From contig JBITNC010000001.1 in assembly GCA_050084985.1 (NCBI GenBank), positions 161,014,001-161,078,000 of the forward strand: 64,000 bases of DNA. Direction: 5' to 3'. The DNA comes from Nageia nagi (taxonomy: Eukaryota > Pinophyta). The notes under the pieces are model-generated. The model saw nothing but the letters and a program-made list of their open reading frames with translations. It ran no database searches and was not told the DNA's origin. Shown in pieces: positions 45,276 to 57,959 of the stretch. Position 1 is the stretch's first letter; each line of letters starts with the position of its first letter. The position numbers were made by a program, and so were the translations under genes.

Positions 45276-47935
45276 GGCTAGATCTCCTGCTCAGCTGATA
45301 TGTTTCCCTGCATATAACTGTAATTACCAAATACAATTTTAGTTCAATCAAATGCTTACCTTTGAAATTCTACAGTTTTTGAGTATTTAAACTTATTAAA
45401 CATATATATTAGAAAACTATGAGATGGTTACAAGACGCATTGCATATGGTAAGTTCATTGTTTATGTTCGAATGTGAATGGAAGTAGATGATTTTGTTTG
45501 AATTCTAACCTTTATATTATAAGGTTTTATGTAGTATATGCTATCGATACCGGTATTGTTTTTATCTAGAATTGGTTAAAAAAATATTTTTTTACAGTAG
45601 TTCTATTAATGTCTCTTTCAGTAGGTTTAATATCTCAATAATCAATGAAAATTATTTTATTGAGGTTAAATTGAAGGAGAATACAATATATCAAAATCAA
45701 AATTAGCATCATCAAACATAAATTAATGATAATAATAAAAGTGATTCAAACATTTTAATCATGATATGGTTTCATTGAGATTAAAATATAAGTAGAATAA
45801 AAATATTAAAATCAAAATTAATATCAAATATAAATTAATAATAAGAAGAAAGGATAATAACAAAGGTGATCTATCTATAAGCAATTTTGGTTAAAATGTT
45901 CAATGTAAAAAAATCAATAAGAGATTAAAAAGGAAACATAAGTAGTAATAATACTCAACTAAAAAATACATATTCAACATACTCAACCCAATAAGGTATT
46001 TTCAAGAGCTCGAAACTAGTAATCGATTACTAGAGTATTAAAATAACATTAAATCCTAAAAGTTTTATGTAAGAACGTTTCGCATGAATAATAAAGCCTA
46101 ATATATAAAATTTTGGTTAAAAATTCCAATGTAGAGAAATCAATAAGAGGTTAAAAAGGAAACATAAGTTATAAAAATACTCAACAAGAAAAATACATTT
46201 TCAACATACTCAGTCCAACATCGTATTTTTAAGAGCTCAAAAATATTTGTAATTAATAACTATATTATTCCTTTACATAAGAGAAGTTTCACATGAACAA
46301 TAAATTGTAATTCAATATCTAATTGCATTTGCTAAAGAAATGAATAGAGTGGTAAAGGCTTTAAGGCCAAAAAAAATTAATAAGGAAGTTGGATCCCTAT
46401 ATCCAATTTAATAAATGCTTTATATGATTATAATTAATTCTCAAAACCATTGGCTTCATTTTAAGTAGACATTACTCTGATAGAAATTTAATCTTTAAGA
46501 AAAGAGGTGCAAGATAAAGTTACATAGGTTTGTAACAAATAATATTGAAGAAATTAAAGATATATATAAATTAAAATGTAGGAAGTTAACTAGGAAAAAA
46601 TGAACATGGGTAAAAAAATTAATCTTATGATAACTTTAGAGTCTAAAATATCACTTTTATAGAGGTAAATGATGAAGATATACATATAGAATATGAATGG
46701 CCTTAATGGCATGTCCCAAAAGAAACTTAGTATCATTAAAAGAGTAATTTTGATAATAAAACCACATATGTTTTATCTATAGAAAATAAAATTATATATT
46801 AAGGAGATGAAAAGGTTTGGGAATAACCTTTAGCCAAGATGTGAAATATCTATTATTAGGATAAATGAGACCTGCATACCTTTTTGGTCATTTTGCATTA
46901 GTCATAAATACTTAAGTAAATACCCCAAAGGTGCTTGTATGTATAAGTTGTTGGAGAGAATAATTTATATAGCTATTTTGTATCAATATTTATGGATGTC
47001 TTTTAATGAAAAGAAAGCAAGTCCACTTGAGGACTATTCAATTTCACAAACAATAAATTCCTTTGTGTCACTTATTTCTTAGACATGACTTTAATGTAAT
47101 ATATCCCTATAAGAGATATTAGAAGGTTCCAATGAATTAGAACCATTAATAGATCTTGTGAGTTAAAATATAATCTATCTCAAGTTATTAATTGCTCTCC
47201 AAAAATATGGACCAATAACATTGATAAATTGAAGATGAGTATAAGCGAATATTATCGAGAGGTTGGTTCACTTTTGAAAAGTTGATAACTAGCTTAATAT
47301 TTTATATTGAAATCATTCATTCATAGTAACACTTATTTTAGTCATTGGCAAATTTCTTATCTCATAATCTCTCAATAAACTCCGCCACCTTTTGTATTTC
47401 AACTTATGTATAAGAGATAAGAGATTTCATAGCTTAATAGGGTAGTGGTGGATGGATGAACATCCTCACTATGGTACACTCATGCATTGCTTCCATACAT
47501 AGCTACAATATTTAAAAATAAACTTAAAAGTTTGGAACATTAAGAACTTTGAAAAATCATAAATTTATCCAATCCCATCAAATTCACAACTTCGTTATCT
47601 TTATAATTAACAAATGGAGATGTTTTACCATCCTATAAAGGTGTGCAAAGCTTGATTATTAATTATTTCTTAATCTCTTCTCAAAAGCCCCTCTCGAAAA
47701 TACAATGTAATCCCCATTTTTATGGTGTTTCCCGTACTTCACCATTAGAAAGTGGGAACAATAAGTTAATTAGGTTTATTTTACTTAGTTTTAGTATTTT
47801 AATAGTAATTCAACCCCTTGTTTGTAAGTTCAACATTGAGGATTAATTCTTTACTCCAATTATAGGATTTTAGGCCTTTTTAGTACAATTAGGAGTGATT
47901 TAATATTTTAATATTCCAATAATGATGTAATAAAA
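45276..47935. other. Upstream region of the RRP6-like gene with a 226-bp duplication
   Basis: Two diverged tandem copies of about 226 bp start near 45885 and 46111, sharing ATCAATAAGAG, TTAAAAAGGAAACATAAGT, TTCAACATACTCA and AAGAGCTC. The rest is very AT-rich with no credible ORF. Confidence 0.7.
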
Positions 47936-48444
47936 TGTTGGAATGTATAATGCATTATTGTAAAGTTTTGTAAGGTTCTTCTTGTAAATTCATCAATACT
48001 TAAAGGTATCTCTAGATACCTTAAGTATTTAAGTGAATATGATAATTTAACTTATCATACACTCCTCATGAGCATGCCCCTTGAGTAAAAGGATGAAGCA
48101 TGTCATATCTTTGTACAATGGTTAAAATAGGATCTAAGAGAGGATTTTGGCCTATAAATAAAAGGTCCTCTCCTTGTGATCACTCACCAAAATGTGAAGC
48201 AAAGTTATGCTCTAGGATTAGTGTTAGGAGAGGAAGAAAGAGGTCTTATAAGAGAGTTATCTTTGTGAATGAGAAAGATCTTAGTTACTGGATGTACTCT
48301 CTTGTATGGGAGAAACCACTTTATATGTGTGTCAAATTTGTAAGATTGGCTATTGTGTTTATACTTTTAGTATTAATGTTTGAGAGAGCTTTCATATAAT
48401 CTTTGGGCATATAGGAATTGGTTCTTTGGTCTTAATTATTCTCA
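47936..48444 (+). mobile_element. LTR, probably Ty1/copia
   Basis: 509 bp from TGTTGGAATG to ATTATTCTCA. TATA-like CCTATAAATAAAAGG lies near 48150. TGGTATCAAGAGC (48447-48459), an initiator-Met primer site common in plant copia elements, follows after two bases. No second copy was found in the window. Confidence 0.75.
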
Positions 48445-48446
48445 TT

Positions 48447-48459
48447 TGGTATCAAGAGC
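48447..48459 (+). promoter_or_regulatory. Primer-binding site after the copia LTR
   Basis: TGGTATCAAGAGC, the Met-tRNA type. Confidence 0.75.
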
Positions 48460-51160
48460 TTGGTGTGAAGGCTTCTCTTCAACATTGTTTTCAAGATTCA
48501 TCCCACTCCTTCCATCTACTTTGGTGAGGTAAAAGATTTGAAGGTATAATTTGTTTTCTCCTCCTCCCTTCAAGACTATTTTTACCTCATGAATTACTAA
48601 CATTGTCATGTATTAGTTGCTTTTTTTTTGAAATTTTGCTTACATGTTATTGCTATGCAAATTTTTTTACTAACACTATTTTATTAGTTACATTTTTTTA
48701 TAAAATTGTTTAAGATATAGCAATAATATGTTATAGTTTAAAAGAGCAATTTTAAAAAATATTAAATTTTTACGATAAATATTTTGTAGAATTGTAAAAA
48801 AATAGGGGGTTGTAATTTTTTTACAAAAGATATTTTTTTTAAATTTCGTAATGTATATTTTTTACCAGAAAAAAGGGAGTTTTTTTTAATCTTTAAATAC
48901 AAAAAATGTAATTTTCTTTGCGAAATGGTTTTTATGAGGAGGCTTTTTTTTGGAACCTTTTTAATATCTAAATATAATAAAAAACTTATTATGTACATCC
49001 ATCTAAGATTTTAAAAAAGGAGGAAGACATTTATATGAAAAACATATAAAATAATGTTTGGATTATAAAACATTTATTTGGAAGTTTGTTTCTGCAATCT
49101 ATAATATTTTTATAAATAAAAGGGGAGGCCATTTGGTCCTTAGCCCCATTGGGCCACCTTAGGCCACTCCTGTCGGTGCACATATAGCAATCAAAGTTGT
49201 TTACCCACCAACTTTCACCACCTATGTGTTGATTGTCACGAATCCTAGCAATTGCACCATTTCACCTCCCTCCATCGGCCATCCATCTACTCTATGACTC
49301 ATCTCTTCATCGCCTAATCTCAAAGTGCCATTATGTATGGCCTACCTTACATGCCAATCTCTTATCGACCTAGCTCACATAGTGACATCGACCCCCAGTC
49401 CCTCCACCTACAACCCTTTCATCATCTGGCTTTCATTTGCATCTCCTTTGATGGAATGCTAATTGCCACACTGGCCCCTCCACTGACCTTGAACACCCTT
49501 TGCTCTAGTGTGTGGATTGACACCTATTCTCCTCTCATCAGCTTCTTTGCTTGGCCTAACCACCCGCTCCTCTACCCAACTTCACCACATAATTCCTTAA
49601 GGCCTAACAACATGCCCTTCCACTCCCACTCCCATGCCTATATACTTGTAACAAGATCAATCTTTAAAGAAGGGAGGACATGCATTATTATTTAGGATAG
49701 AGTGGAGTGTGCATCTTCCTCTTCTCTTTAATTCCTTGTAGGATGGAAGATATAGTCTTTTAATTTTTTTTTTATTTGTTATTCTCCATAGAGGCATTTG
49801 TTTTCAAAACCCATGAAGGGGAGACTTTTTTTATTAACTCATTCTTTTTGGGGAGGATTAATAATTATTTAATTTTTGGAGATTTAACTTGTGATTATGA
49901 TGGCATTTTCTTTCCACAAAGAAAATTATGGATAAATGAGATCATGGGGGTATAATTTTTTTATGAAAGAGTAATTTATTTTTCTCCTCAAGATTTAAAT
50001 AAGCATTTGTTAAAATTCATTCTTTAATAGGTTTAAACATTTTTTTATGCCTTTTAGGATGAATAATTTATGGCAATTTTTTTAAAATATTAAAAAGGGG
50101 AATAATTTTTATTTAGATAAGCATTGATTTTAAGTAAAAAAAAGGGGGGGGGGGGGAGGGGGGGAATATTTTTACCTAAAAAAATAATTTATTTTTAAAA
50201 TGCCTGTAATTGTGAACATTAAATGTGGAGTTATGTTCACTTTAGAATTTTTTTTTTGAATTTTATCCTTAGAAATTTTTAACGTTAAGGTAAAATTGCA
50301 AGGGAGTGAAATTTTTTGAGAATTATTTTGTTTCCTTAGTGTTAATTTTTTCTAAGGTCAAATTGCAAAGGGGATGTTTAATATTTTTACTATGGAAAAA
50401 TGTGGCATTTTTTTCCTTAATGTTAAATGTAAAATTTCTAAAGAAGGATGAATATTTTTGGCATTAAAATAAGGGAAAGTATGCTCCCTAAAATGAACAC
50501 ATTCGCATGTATATTTTGCATCATGACTTGTTTAGGGAGCCACAAGGTGAGGATAAGGTAGACTGGAGCCTTCAGTCTGATGATCCAAATGGTGAAAAGT
50601 CAATACTTCTTAATTGTTCCTAATTCCTTTGTTGGTCTAGACATAACTCCATATAGGTGGACATGCATGTGTGTAGTGATACCACATGTCCTTCCATCCA
50701 TTCAAGGATTATCTTAATAATTTAAGAGGATAACTTGAATCCTAATCAAGATAATAATTTGGCTGATCCAATATACATCACAACTTTGGAAAATAGTTAG
50801 TACTCCTCCTTATGAAAGTCTATTACTGATCAAGGCAAATTGGTTGAGGATTGGTAGGACTTGGGCTCCACCTTGCAAGCATCCAAGTGAAGGCCTAATT
50901 TTAGACAAGAAAATAAGCCTCAACTTTATCCCTCTCTACAACTATGGTACTTGGTTATGGAAAGTTTTGGATGTATGGAATATATATTATGCACATGTGA
51001 ATTTTTCTAAACAAGTTAAAGCATGTCTTTTTTATTATATTTGATCAAAATTTATCATGTATGGCTGATTAATCTAAATATGTATTAATTATTAAACTCA
51101 ACATGTATGATTGATTCATATTCTTACATTGCTTAACACTTTCACCTTCTTGTGTAGCAA
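48460..51160. other. Non-coding stretch between copia LTR and gag; homopolymer-rich
   Basis: T-runs dominate 48620-49090 and 49760-50480. A C-rich block, 49136-49700, has an ORF with no motif. A G-run of 20 Gs with one A fills 50144-50164 and could form a G-quadruplex. No second LTR edge was identified. Confidence 0.5.
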
Positions 51161-52460
51161 ATGGGAGACACCTTCTTACCCAAGCACATTCTTGATGGTT
51201 CTAACTATGGTATTTGGGAACCTCGGATGAAAGCTGAATTGAAGGTAAGAAAACTATAATAAATAGTTAATAAGAACCTAGTTGCTCCTACAGATGAGAA
51301 GGAACTTGAGTCCTACAACACAAAGAATGAGTTGAAAACCTCTATGATTTTTTGCTTGGTATCAGATGAAGTGCTGCTCATGATCTCTTCATCAACCTTT
51401 GCATAGGAATCTTGGTATAGGCTCATGAAAATATACCTAGGGTCTAAATTTTTAAGAAGGTTCACCATTCTCTAAACGTTGCTTCTATCTCATCAAGGGG
51501 AAGATGAAAATGTTACCATCTATTTGAATAAGATCATTAACCTTAGGACCCAACTTATTGGTTGTGTGTGCAATCAAATCAATGATGAGTTCGTGGTTTT
51601 CATCATTCTTCAAGACCTTTCTTCAAAGTTTAATAACTTTGTGACAGTTATTAAGACTAGACTTGATGATGAAGATGAAGTCTTCTCTCTTGATAACCTT
51701 TCAAGGCTCCTTTTAAAACATGAGAAAACTCTTAACAAAAGGGTGTTGATCTCTTCTTCAAAGGATAATAATGTTGCTCTAAGAGCAACCAAAACTCCTT
51801 TCAAAAAGAAGTTCAAGCATTAAAAGAAATCCTTTCTTATTACTTCCAATAAGTTTTAAAAGAAGGGCAAAAATAACTAGAAGAAAAGAGATGGAAAAGG
51901 CAAGACAAACAAACCAAATCCCAAGGCAAAATTCAATAGAAATTGTAACTTTTTTGGTGATTATGGTCACAAAGAATTTGATTGCTACAAAAAGAAAAGA
52001 GAAGAAAAGAACAAAGTAAATGAAAATATGAATAAATTCAAAGGGAACAAGAATATTAAAGATAGTTTTATTTCTGTTCTTTACTCCATGACTCACACTT
52101 TCTCGATTGATTGTATTATTGACTCTAGATGCACTAATCATATATACTTTAAAAAGGATAAGTTTGAAAATTTCATAAGTATAGAAATGATGCAATTGTG
52201 ATAGGTGATAATTCAATCTTTGAAGTCTAAGGGATTGAAAGTGTATTGATTCATGAAAAGGTTCTTGAAAATATGCTCTATGTACCTATCCTTTGTATGA
52301 ACCTTCTCTTCATAATTCAAGTTGCAGGAAAGGATATTTATTTGAGTTCAACTCACACTCACGGTGCATTAAGAAGGAACTTGTCACTTTAGTGAAAGGA
52401 TTAGTGAAAGATGATCTCTACATTATGGATTTGTATTCTTTTAGAATTGCACTCTAACTT
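51161..52460 (+). pseudogene. Ty1/copia gag and start of protease, truncated
   Basis: MGDTFLPK and LDGSNYGIWEPRMKAELK begin a copia gag (DUF4219/UBN2 type). A main block follows: GEDENVTIYLNKIINLRTQL, FVVFIILQDLSSKFNNFVTV and SLDNLSRLLLKHEKTL. The zinc knuckle CNFFGDYGHKEFDC (near 51945) has lost its second Cys. The protease motif appears as IIDSRCTNHI (near 52118; normally DSGA/CTxH), so the active-site Gly is lost. A last piece, LVKGLVKDDLYIMDLYS, lies near 52390. The integrase, RT and RNase H that should follow are absent. Several TAA/TAG stops interrupt it. Confidence 0.85.
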
Positions 52461-52757
52461 GGGGTAACACACTATCATTCTTTTACTCTTTCATTCTTTT
52501 CAAAAAATTCTTTCTATTCCAACTTCCCTCCCTTTCACAAATAATTTGAGTCTCCTGTTAGTCTTAAGTTTGAAGAATTTGAAGTGATATCAACATTTAG
52601 CTATTGTATATATAAGTCTTGGTCTTTTATATTTTGCCTTATAAATTTATAGTCAAAGTCTAGCAGGTGTTACAATAACTCCAGGGGATATAAACCTTAA
52701 GTCATGTTAGTAGTCAAAAGAGCCAAGAACAATATGTATAGAAGAGTCATGTCTGGG
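52461..52757. other. Sequence after the truncated copia
   Basis: No recognisable feature. The break point of the copia remnant lies here. Confidence 0.4.
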
Positions 52758-52758
52758 A

Positions 52759-52870
52759 GTTGTTATAAATACATGTTCAAGAGTTATTGTAAATACATGT
52801 TCGAGAGTTATTGTAAATACATGTCTATTGTAAATGCAATGTTCAAGAGTTGTTGTAAAAGTGAATCCAA
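52759..52870 (+). repeat. 24-bp tandem repeat
   Basis: Three good and one degenerate copy of TTATTGTAAATACATGTTCR plus AGAG. Because 24 is a multiple of three it translates as an 8-residue repeat (SYCKYMFK/E), but there is no other sign of coding. Confidence 0.85.
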
Positions 52871-52877
52871 GTTATGT

Positions 52878-53250
52878 CCAAATAGTCAATGGGAGATGCT
52901 CAAAAGTAAATAGAACCTATTGATTTTCAACAATGATATTGTTATTTTTGGCTAAAATCCAAATAGTCAATGGGAGATGCTCAAAAGTAAATAGAACCTA
53001 TTGATTTTCAATAATGACATCATCATTTTTGGCTAAAATTAGTGGGTCCCAAAATAATTAATGATGAGTGAAGAATCATGAAGAAGTAAATAGAACCCAT
53101 CGATTTTCAATAGTGACATCATCATTTTTGGCTAAAATCAGCAAGTCCTGGAAGAAGTAATGGCAGGTGAAGATTCATGAAGATACCAAATAAAGCCTAT
53201 TGATTTTGAGTGATGAATTTAGAATTTTTAGCCAAAATCAATAGGTACTA
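52878..53250 (+). repeat. 81-bp tandem repeat with inverted-repeat motif
   Basis: CCAAATAGTCAATGGGAGAT starts at 52878 and again at 52959 (81-bp period, near identical). The inner part AGTAAATAGAACC, ATTTTTGGCTAAAAT recurs at about 53085 and, degraded, at 53180. The last copy forms perfect 12-bp arms CCTATTGATTTT (53196-53207) and AAAATCAATAGG (53234-53245). Confidence 0.85.
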
Positions 53251-54799
53251 AGGAGAGCTAGATCATCAATAAAGCCTAGAGAAAAGAAATAGAACCCACC
53301 AGACTAAGGTGAGAGTAATGGGTAAGAAGAAACACTTGGGTCCACTTGATCTTAAGTGTTAGACACCTGAGGCCCTATTAATTTGCCAAATTCAATTCAA
53401 TTCCACATAACAAGTGGTAATTTATTCTTAAAGTAACTTAATATATATTATTCATAGCCCCATTAATCTATTCAATCAAAACTACAGTACGGATCATCAA
53501 TGGTTGTAGAGAAGTAGATGACTGTTGATAGAGCAAAGTGCTAGATCGTGTTTATCAAATTACACATGAGTACTTCTTCAATCATCTGCAGTACCATCTT
53601 CAATCAACTACAAGACTAAAGTAGGAGTAGTCAATGACATGTCAGGAAGATTATGGCTCAATGGATATGATTGTTCATAAATTACAAATTTCTAAATAGT
53701 TATGTTGTTGGTACTTATTCATTATGTAATCTAACACAATTGTAATATTTATTGTAAATAGTTTTCTTCACCAGCTTCAAGTAAGATGAGTAATTATGTA
53801 TATTGATGATAGAAAACAACCTAAGAGGGCATGTAAATGTATAAATGGTAGACTATTTGAAATCAACATGGTCGAACATTCTAGCAAATTTGCCTAGGTC
53901 TGTAAGGTGCTTTTATACATGGTAATGCAAATAGATAATCCTTTACCCTCTTGAAACAAGAAATTGTTTATTGCTTCTATGAATATTATGTATGGAATGT
54001 TGTCTTAAGTTAAGGTTATGTATTATGATTATGAGACCCCAAAGGTAAGATAACATGCTATTCTTAATCTTGGCTATGGATTATTGCCTATGCTACAATG
54101 TTTGGGTTATATAGTTCTCATTTAAATATTTTAGTTTAATGTGTTTATCTCTTTCTAGTAACTCTCTACCTCTTATCTCTTTCATGTTACTTTAAACCTT
54201 TACAATAGATAGGAACCTATAACCCAAATATTGAGTAGAAAACCAATACGAGCGCATTCCCACCACCTTCTGCTCTTTGAAGGGATCTATTGTTATGGGA
54301 AATGAAGAACTCAATTAGACCAAACCCTTTGAGGTTGCATTATATCGATCAATAGTAAAAACTTTCATTTTTGGCATGTTCGATGGGACATAAACTAAAA
54401 TTCCATATTTAGAGAATGTAGATAGGCTAAATAGCCTTATCTAGTGTGCTATCAATTAGATTCTTCAAAGTTATACTATTCTTTTGACCTTATTAGCAAC
54501 TTTGTTATCAACCAATCAGTATTTTGAACCCTGGTACCTCTAGAATATAGAATTACTAAAAGTAGTGCTAGAAATTCCATTAGATAGCCTAGGTTTCAAG
54601 AGCTATCAATTCCTCATAGGAGGACTAAGTGAAATATTTTCGAAGTTGTATTCCTTGTAGTTCCTTTAAGGGTGATCCCACTATCAGCTGTATTTTATTC
54701 AATCCCTGAAAATCCTTCACTAGATACCAATACTTCAAGCATGGCTCAGCTAACCAATTTTCCTACTTGAAATAATGGTCATCTTTTGGTCATTATTGC
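53251..54799. other. Possible 5' flank or LTR of the following Ty3 element
   Basis: No ORF is seen. TTTTTGGCATGTTCGATGGGA near 54369 is where a primer-binding site would be expected about 400 bp before gag, but no matching 3' LTR was found, so this stays unassigned. Confidence 0.3.
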
Positions 54800-55400
54800 T
54801 AACTACTCTACTATACCTTAAGCAACATTCAAAGTTTTACCTAAGTATGATGGGTCTAGTAAAACACTATATGAACATTGTTAAGATATATCTTTGTTAG
54901 ATTAAAGCTTTGATATCAATGATGAAATGATGATGACCAGGTTATTATCACACTCTTTTGAAAGCAAAACAGTTGAATGGTTCAAAAATCTCACACACCA
55001 ATCTATAAATTCATGGGGAGAGTTATGTCAAGCTTTAATTAAAAGATTTGCTATAGATGATGATGCTAGTACATTCTTTAGCCTTATAGCATGTATCAAA
55101 AGACATCCTCATGAGTGCATTGATGATTTCAATATCAAATTTGAGAGAACATAGAAATCTATTCCATTAAGAATGAGACCAAGTGCATAAGCTTTGGTAT
55201 ATTATACAAAGGCCTTTCTTTTGGACCTTAATATGCTTATTGTTATGTCAAGAGATACCTTCCCATATATTTAATAGATAGCAAAAACTTCTAAACATAC
55301 CTTGGTATCCTCTAAAAAGATGCAACTTAGAATCATTATGCCATTATTTCCTAACTTACCTCCTAAACAAGTTCCATAAATTGTTCATCTTGGATTTTTA
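54800..55400 (+). pseudogene. Gag of the Tat-like Ty3 element
   Basis: FKVLPKYDGSSKTLYEHC, MMMTRLLSHSFESKTVEWF, SINSWGELCQALIKRF and HECIDDFNIKFERT are the retrotransposon gag core, with the usual W-F spacing. There are in-frame stops before and after. A zinc knuckle was not found in 55400-56000, which is heavily decayed. Confidence 0.8.
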
Positions 55401-56359
55401 GCCTTACCACCTCCTCCCAAACCTATCATCTAAAATCAGATACCAACATTACCTGCTCCTACATCAATTAATGCTAGTATTGATACTATGTATTAAGAAG
55501 AGGAAAGAATAAGGTAATTAGAGGTAACTATTAGGAACCTTACCAATAAGCTCACTCTGTAAGAAAGGCACAATCAAGATTTTAATTATAGAAGATATGA
55601 TAACCAGTATCAACCTAGATTCCAACCCAAGATGAACCAGCTAAAATAATCAAGTGTCCTCAAAATAATTAAAAATGCTATTATGACAAATTCTATAGAA
55701 AGTGATGCTTTGAGCATTACGAAATGGTGTTCCCCATGTTCAACTCTTCATTTTTCAAACTTGTGCAATTTATCAACATCAATATTTAGGATTACATTTA
55801 AACCAAATGGTGGAACCTACATTAGATCCTGTTACTGATCTCATCATGGTAAATTTTTGGCTTTTAGGATATGCTAAATAATAAGCTAATTATATTCAAA
55901 CTAGAGCTTCCTCCTTAATGGCTTTATAGCAACCCGAAAATACTCAACAAAATCGAGTATCTATTCTAGTAAAACTAGAACTAAAGAAAGCTAAGGCTCC
56001 CTTAACTAAGCCACATAATCAATAAGATCAATTATTGGCACATCTAAGCAGTGTTTCTTAGAATTTGAGTAGTGTTTCTCAGAATTTGGATACTAATATC
56101 CCTATTGAAACAAACCCCATTATGGCCAAAAAAGAAGTCCTAGAGAAGGAGAGACCTAATTCATTGAGGTATCCTTTTATTATAGATTATCATAAAAAAA
56201 GGCCACTCAAAAATTCAAAACACATAAACAAGCAAAATCAAGTAAGCTTATCTTATATACTCTATATAATATTGTGGAAGAACTAAAAAAAATCCTTCTA
56301 AGATGACTATGTTTAATGCATTAAAGATACCAAGTTAATTAGATCTTTTATAAGAAGCT

Positions 56360-56830
56360 TTGAAACTAAAGAATAATAAGAAAAGAGTAAATGAAGAAAA
56401 TGCCATCTTTGAAATATCTGATGATGTCCCTATAGCTCCCATAGGTATAAAGAGACACCCACCATTCTATCTATCCTTAAGATTAGAAGGTTGGGTAGTA
56501 AATAACTATATGATAGATACCAAAGCTGTAATAATTGTAATTCTTAAAGCTGTTACAAATGAAATAAAGTTGTACATTACAAGATATATTGATGGTGTCA
56601 TATAATTGGATTCTTCCTTTGTAGATGTTGTTGGTAGTGTTAAAAGATTTCTAATAACTTTGAATGCATTCCTTGATATTTATGTTATTCAAGATATCAT
56701 TATTTTTGATCTTCCACCTCTATTTGGAATATGTATATCCAAAGAATTCACTACAAAATTAAGAGGATACTTAGCTTACTATACTCATCTCTTACTTTCT
56801 TCCAAAATAAACAAGTAAAAAATTTAAATG
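56360..56830 (+). pseudogene. Aspartic protease region of the Tat-like Ty3 element
   Basis: HPPFYLSLRLEGWVVNNYMI then DTKAV stands where the retropepsin DTGA motif belongs; Gly has become Lys. Downstream, DSSFVDVVGSVKRFLITLNA, IQDIIIFDLPPLFGICISKE and FTTKLRGYLAYYTHLLL complete the fold. One in-frame stop at 56603. Confidence 0.75.
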
Positions 56831-57060
56831 AGAGAATCAAAAGTGTTCATCTTAAAAAGATCATAGAAGAAAATTGTTTGAATGGCCCTCAACCTATGTA
56901 AGTACTTGAAAGAGATACACATAGAGAATCACTCCTAACAACTGAAGTTATTTCAATAAATGATTTAAATTATCAAGTCACAGATGTTGACTTGGGTAAT
57001 TATTATTTATATGAAGATGCCCAACCAATCTCAATCACAGCTAAAAAGGAGCATGAGATA

Positions 57061-57460
57061 TGGACGATGTACTTTGATGGATCCATATGTAGGCATAGAT
57101 GTGGAGATGGAGTTATGTTCAAATCCCCATAAGGACATATGAAAAGATTATTCTTCATATTCACATGGATTTGTACAAATAATATTGCTAATTATGAAGC
57201 CCTTTATTTAGGGTAATCTAAAAAGATCAATATAGGCATGAGATGTCTGATTATCCATGGTGATTCAGAATTCATTGTAAAGCAAGTTAAAGATTAGATT
57301 AGTTCAAAATATAATTATTTTAAGACCTATAGGAATAAAGTTTAGGATTTATTGGAGTCATTCTTAGCTATCAATTTTATATCTATTCTTAGTAGGTACA
57401 ACCAAATAGCTAATGCACTTACTGGTAAAGGGGCACATTACAACCTTATTCATAATAAAA
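57061..57460 (+). pseudogene. Archaeal-type RNase H domain
   Basis: WTMYFDGSICRHRCGDGVMF (first Asp), NIANYEALYLG (Glu), IHGDSEFIVKQVKD (Asp) and ANALTGKGAH carry the D-E-D layout of the second RNase H of Tat-like Ty3 elements. Stops replace residues at five or so positions. Confidence 0.75.
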
Positions 57461-57959
57461 AAGAAACTCTTGGAGTCAAAGTTCAATGTAGGCCTTTAGT
57501 ACCTGATGCTGCAATTTTTTGATAAGTATTTGATTACAATGAGCATATAATGAACTTCTTATTAGATGAAGTAGTAGGCCACACTTTTGGTATTCAAGAA
57601 TTACCTGACTATTTTCAAGAATCAGATGTTATCTAACTCTGAAATAATGTTATACTAAAAGGATTACTCTCTTTTAAAAGATTGTTTGATTCAAAAGATG
57701 TCTAGAAAGCTAAATCCTTATCCATCTAAAAGGAGAGTTATGTTGAGCTAGAAATAAAATCTGGTAGATATATAAAGATAGGTTCAGATTGTTTTGACAA
57801 AAAAAGGTTATTATATCTCAAATTTATCATGATTCCTTCAAAGCGATTGTCTAAACTTATGATGATCTTAAGACATATGATAAGAGTGTCATCCAACACA
57901 TAATTGAGCTTAAACTAGATGTGAAATAATATAAGCAAAAATAAAGGTAAGTTAACCCA

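Noticed and set aside
49333-49695. 120-codon ORF as a gene
   Set aside because: It lies in a C-rich block, has no motif, and its Pro/His/Ser-rich make-up follows base composition.
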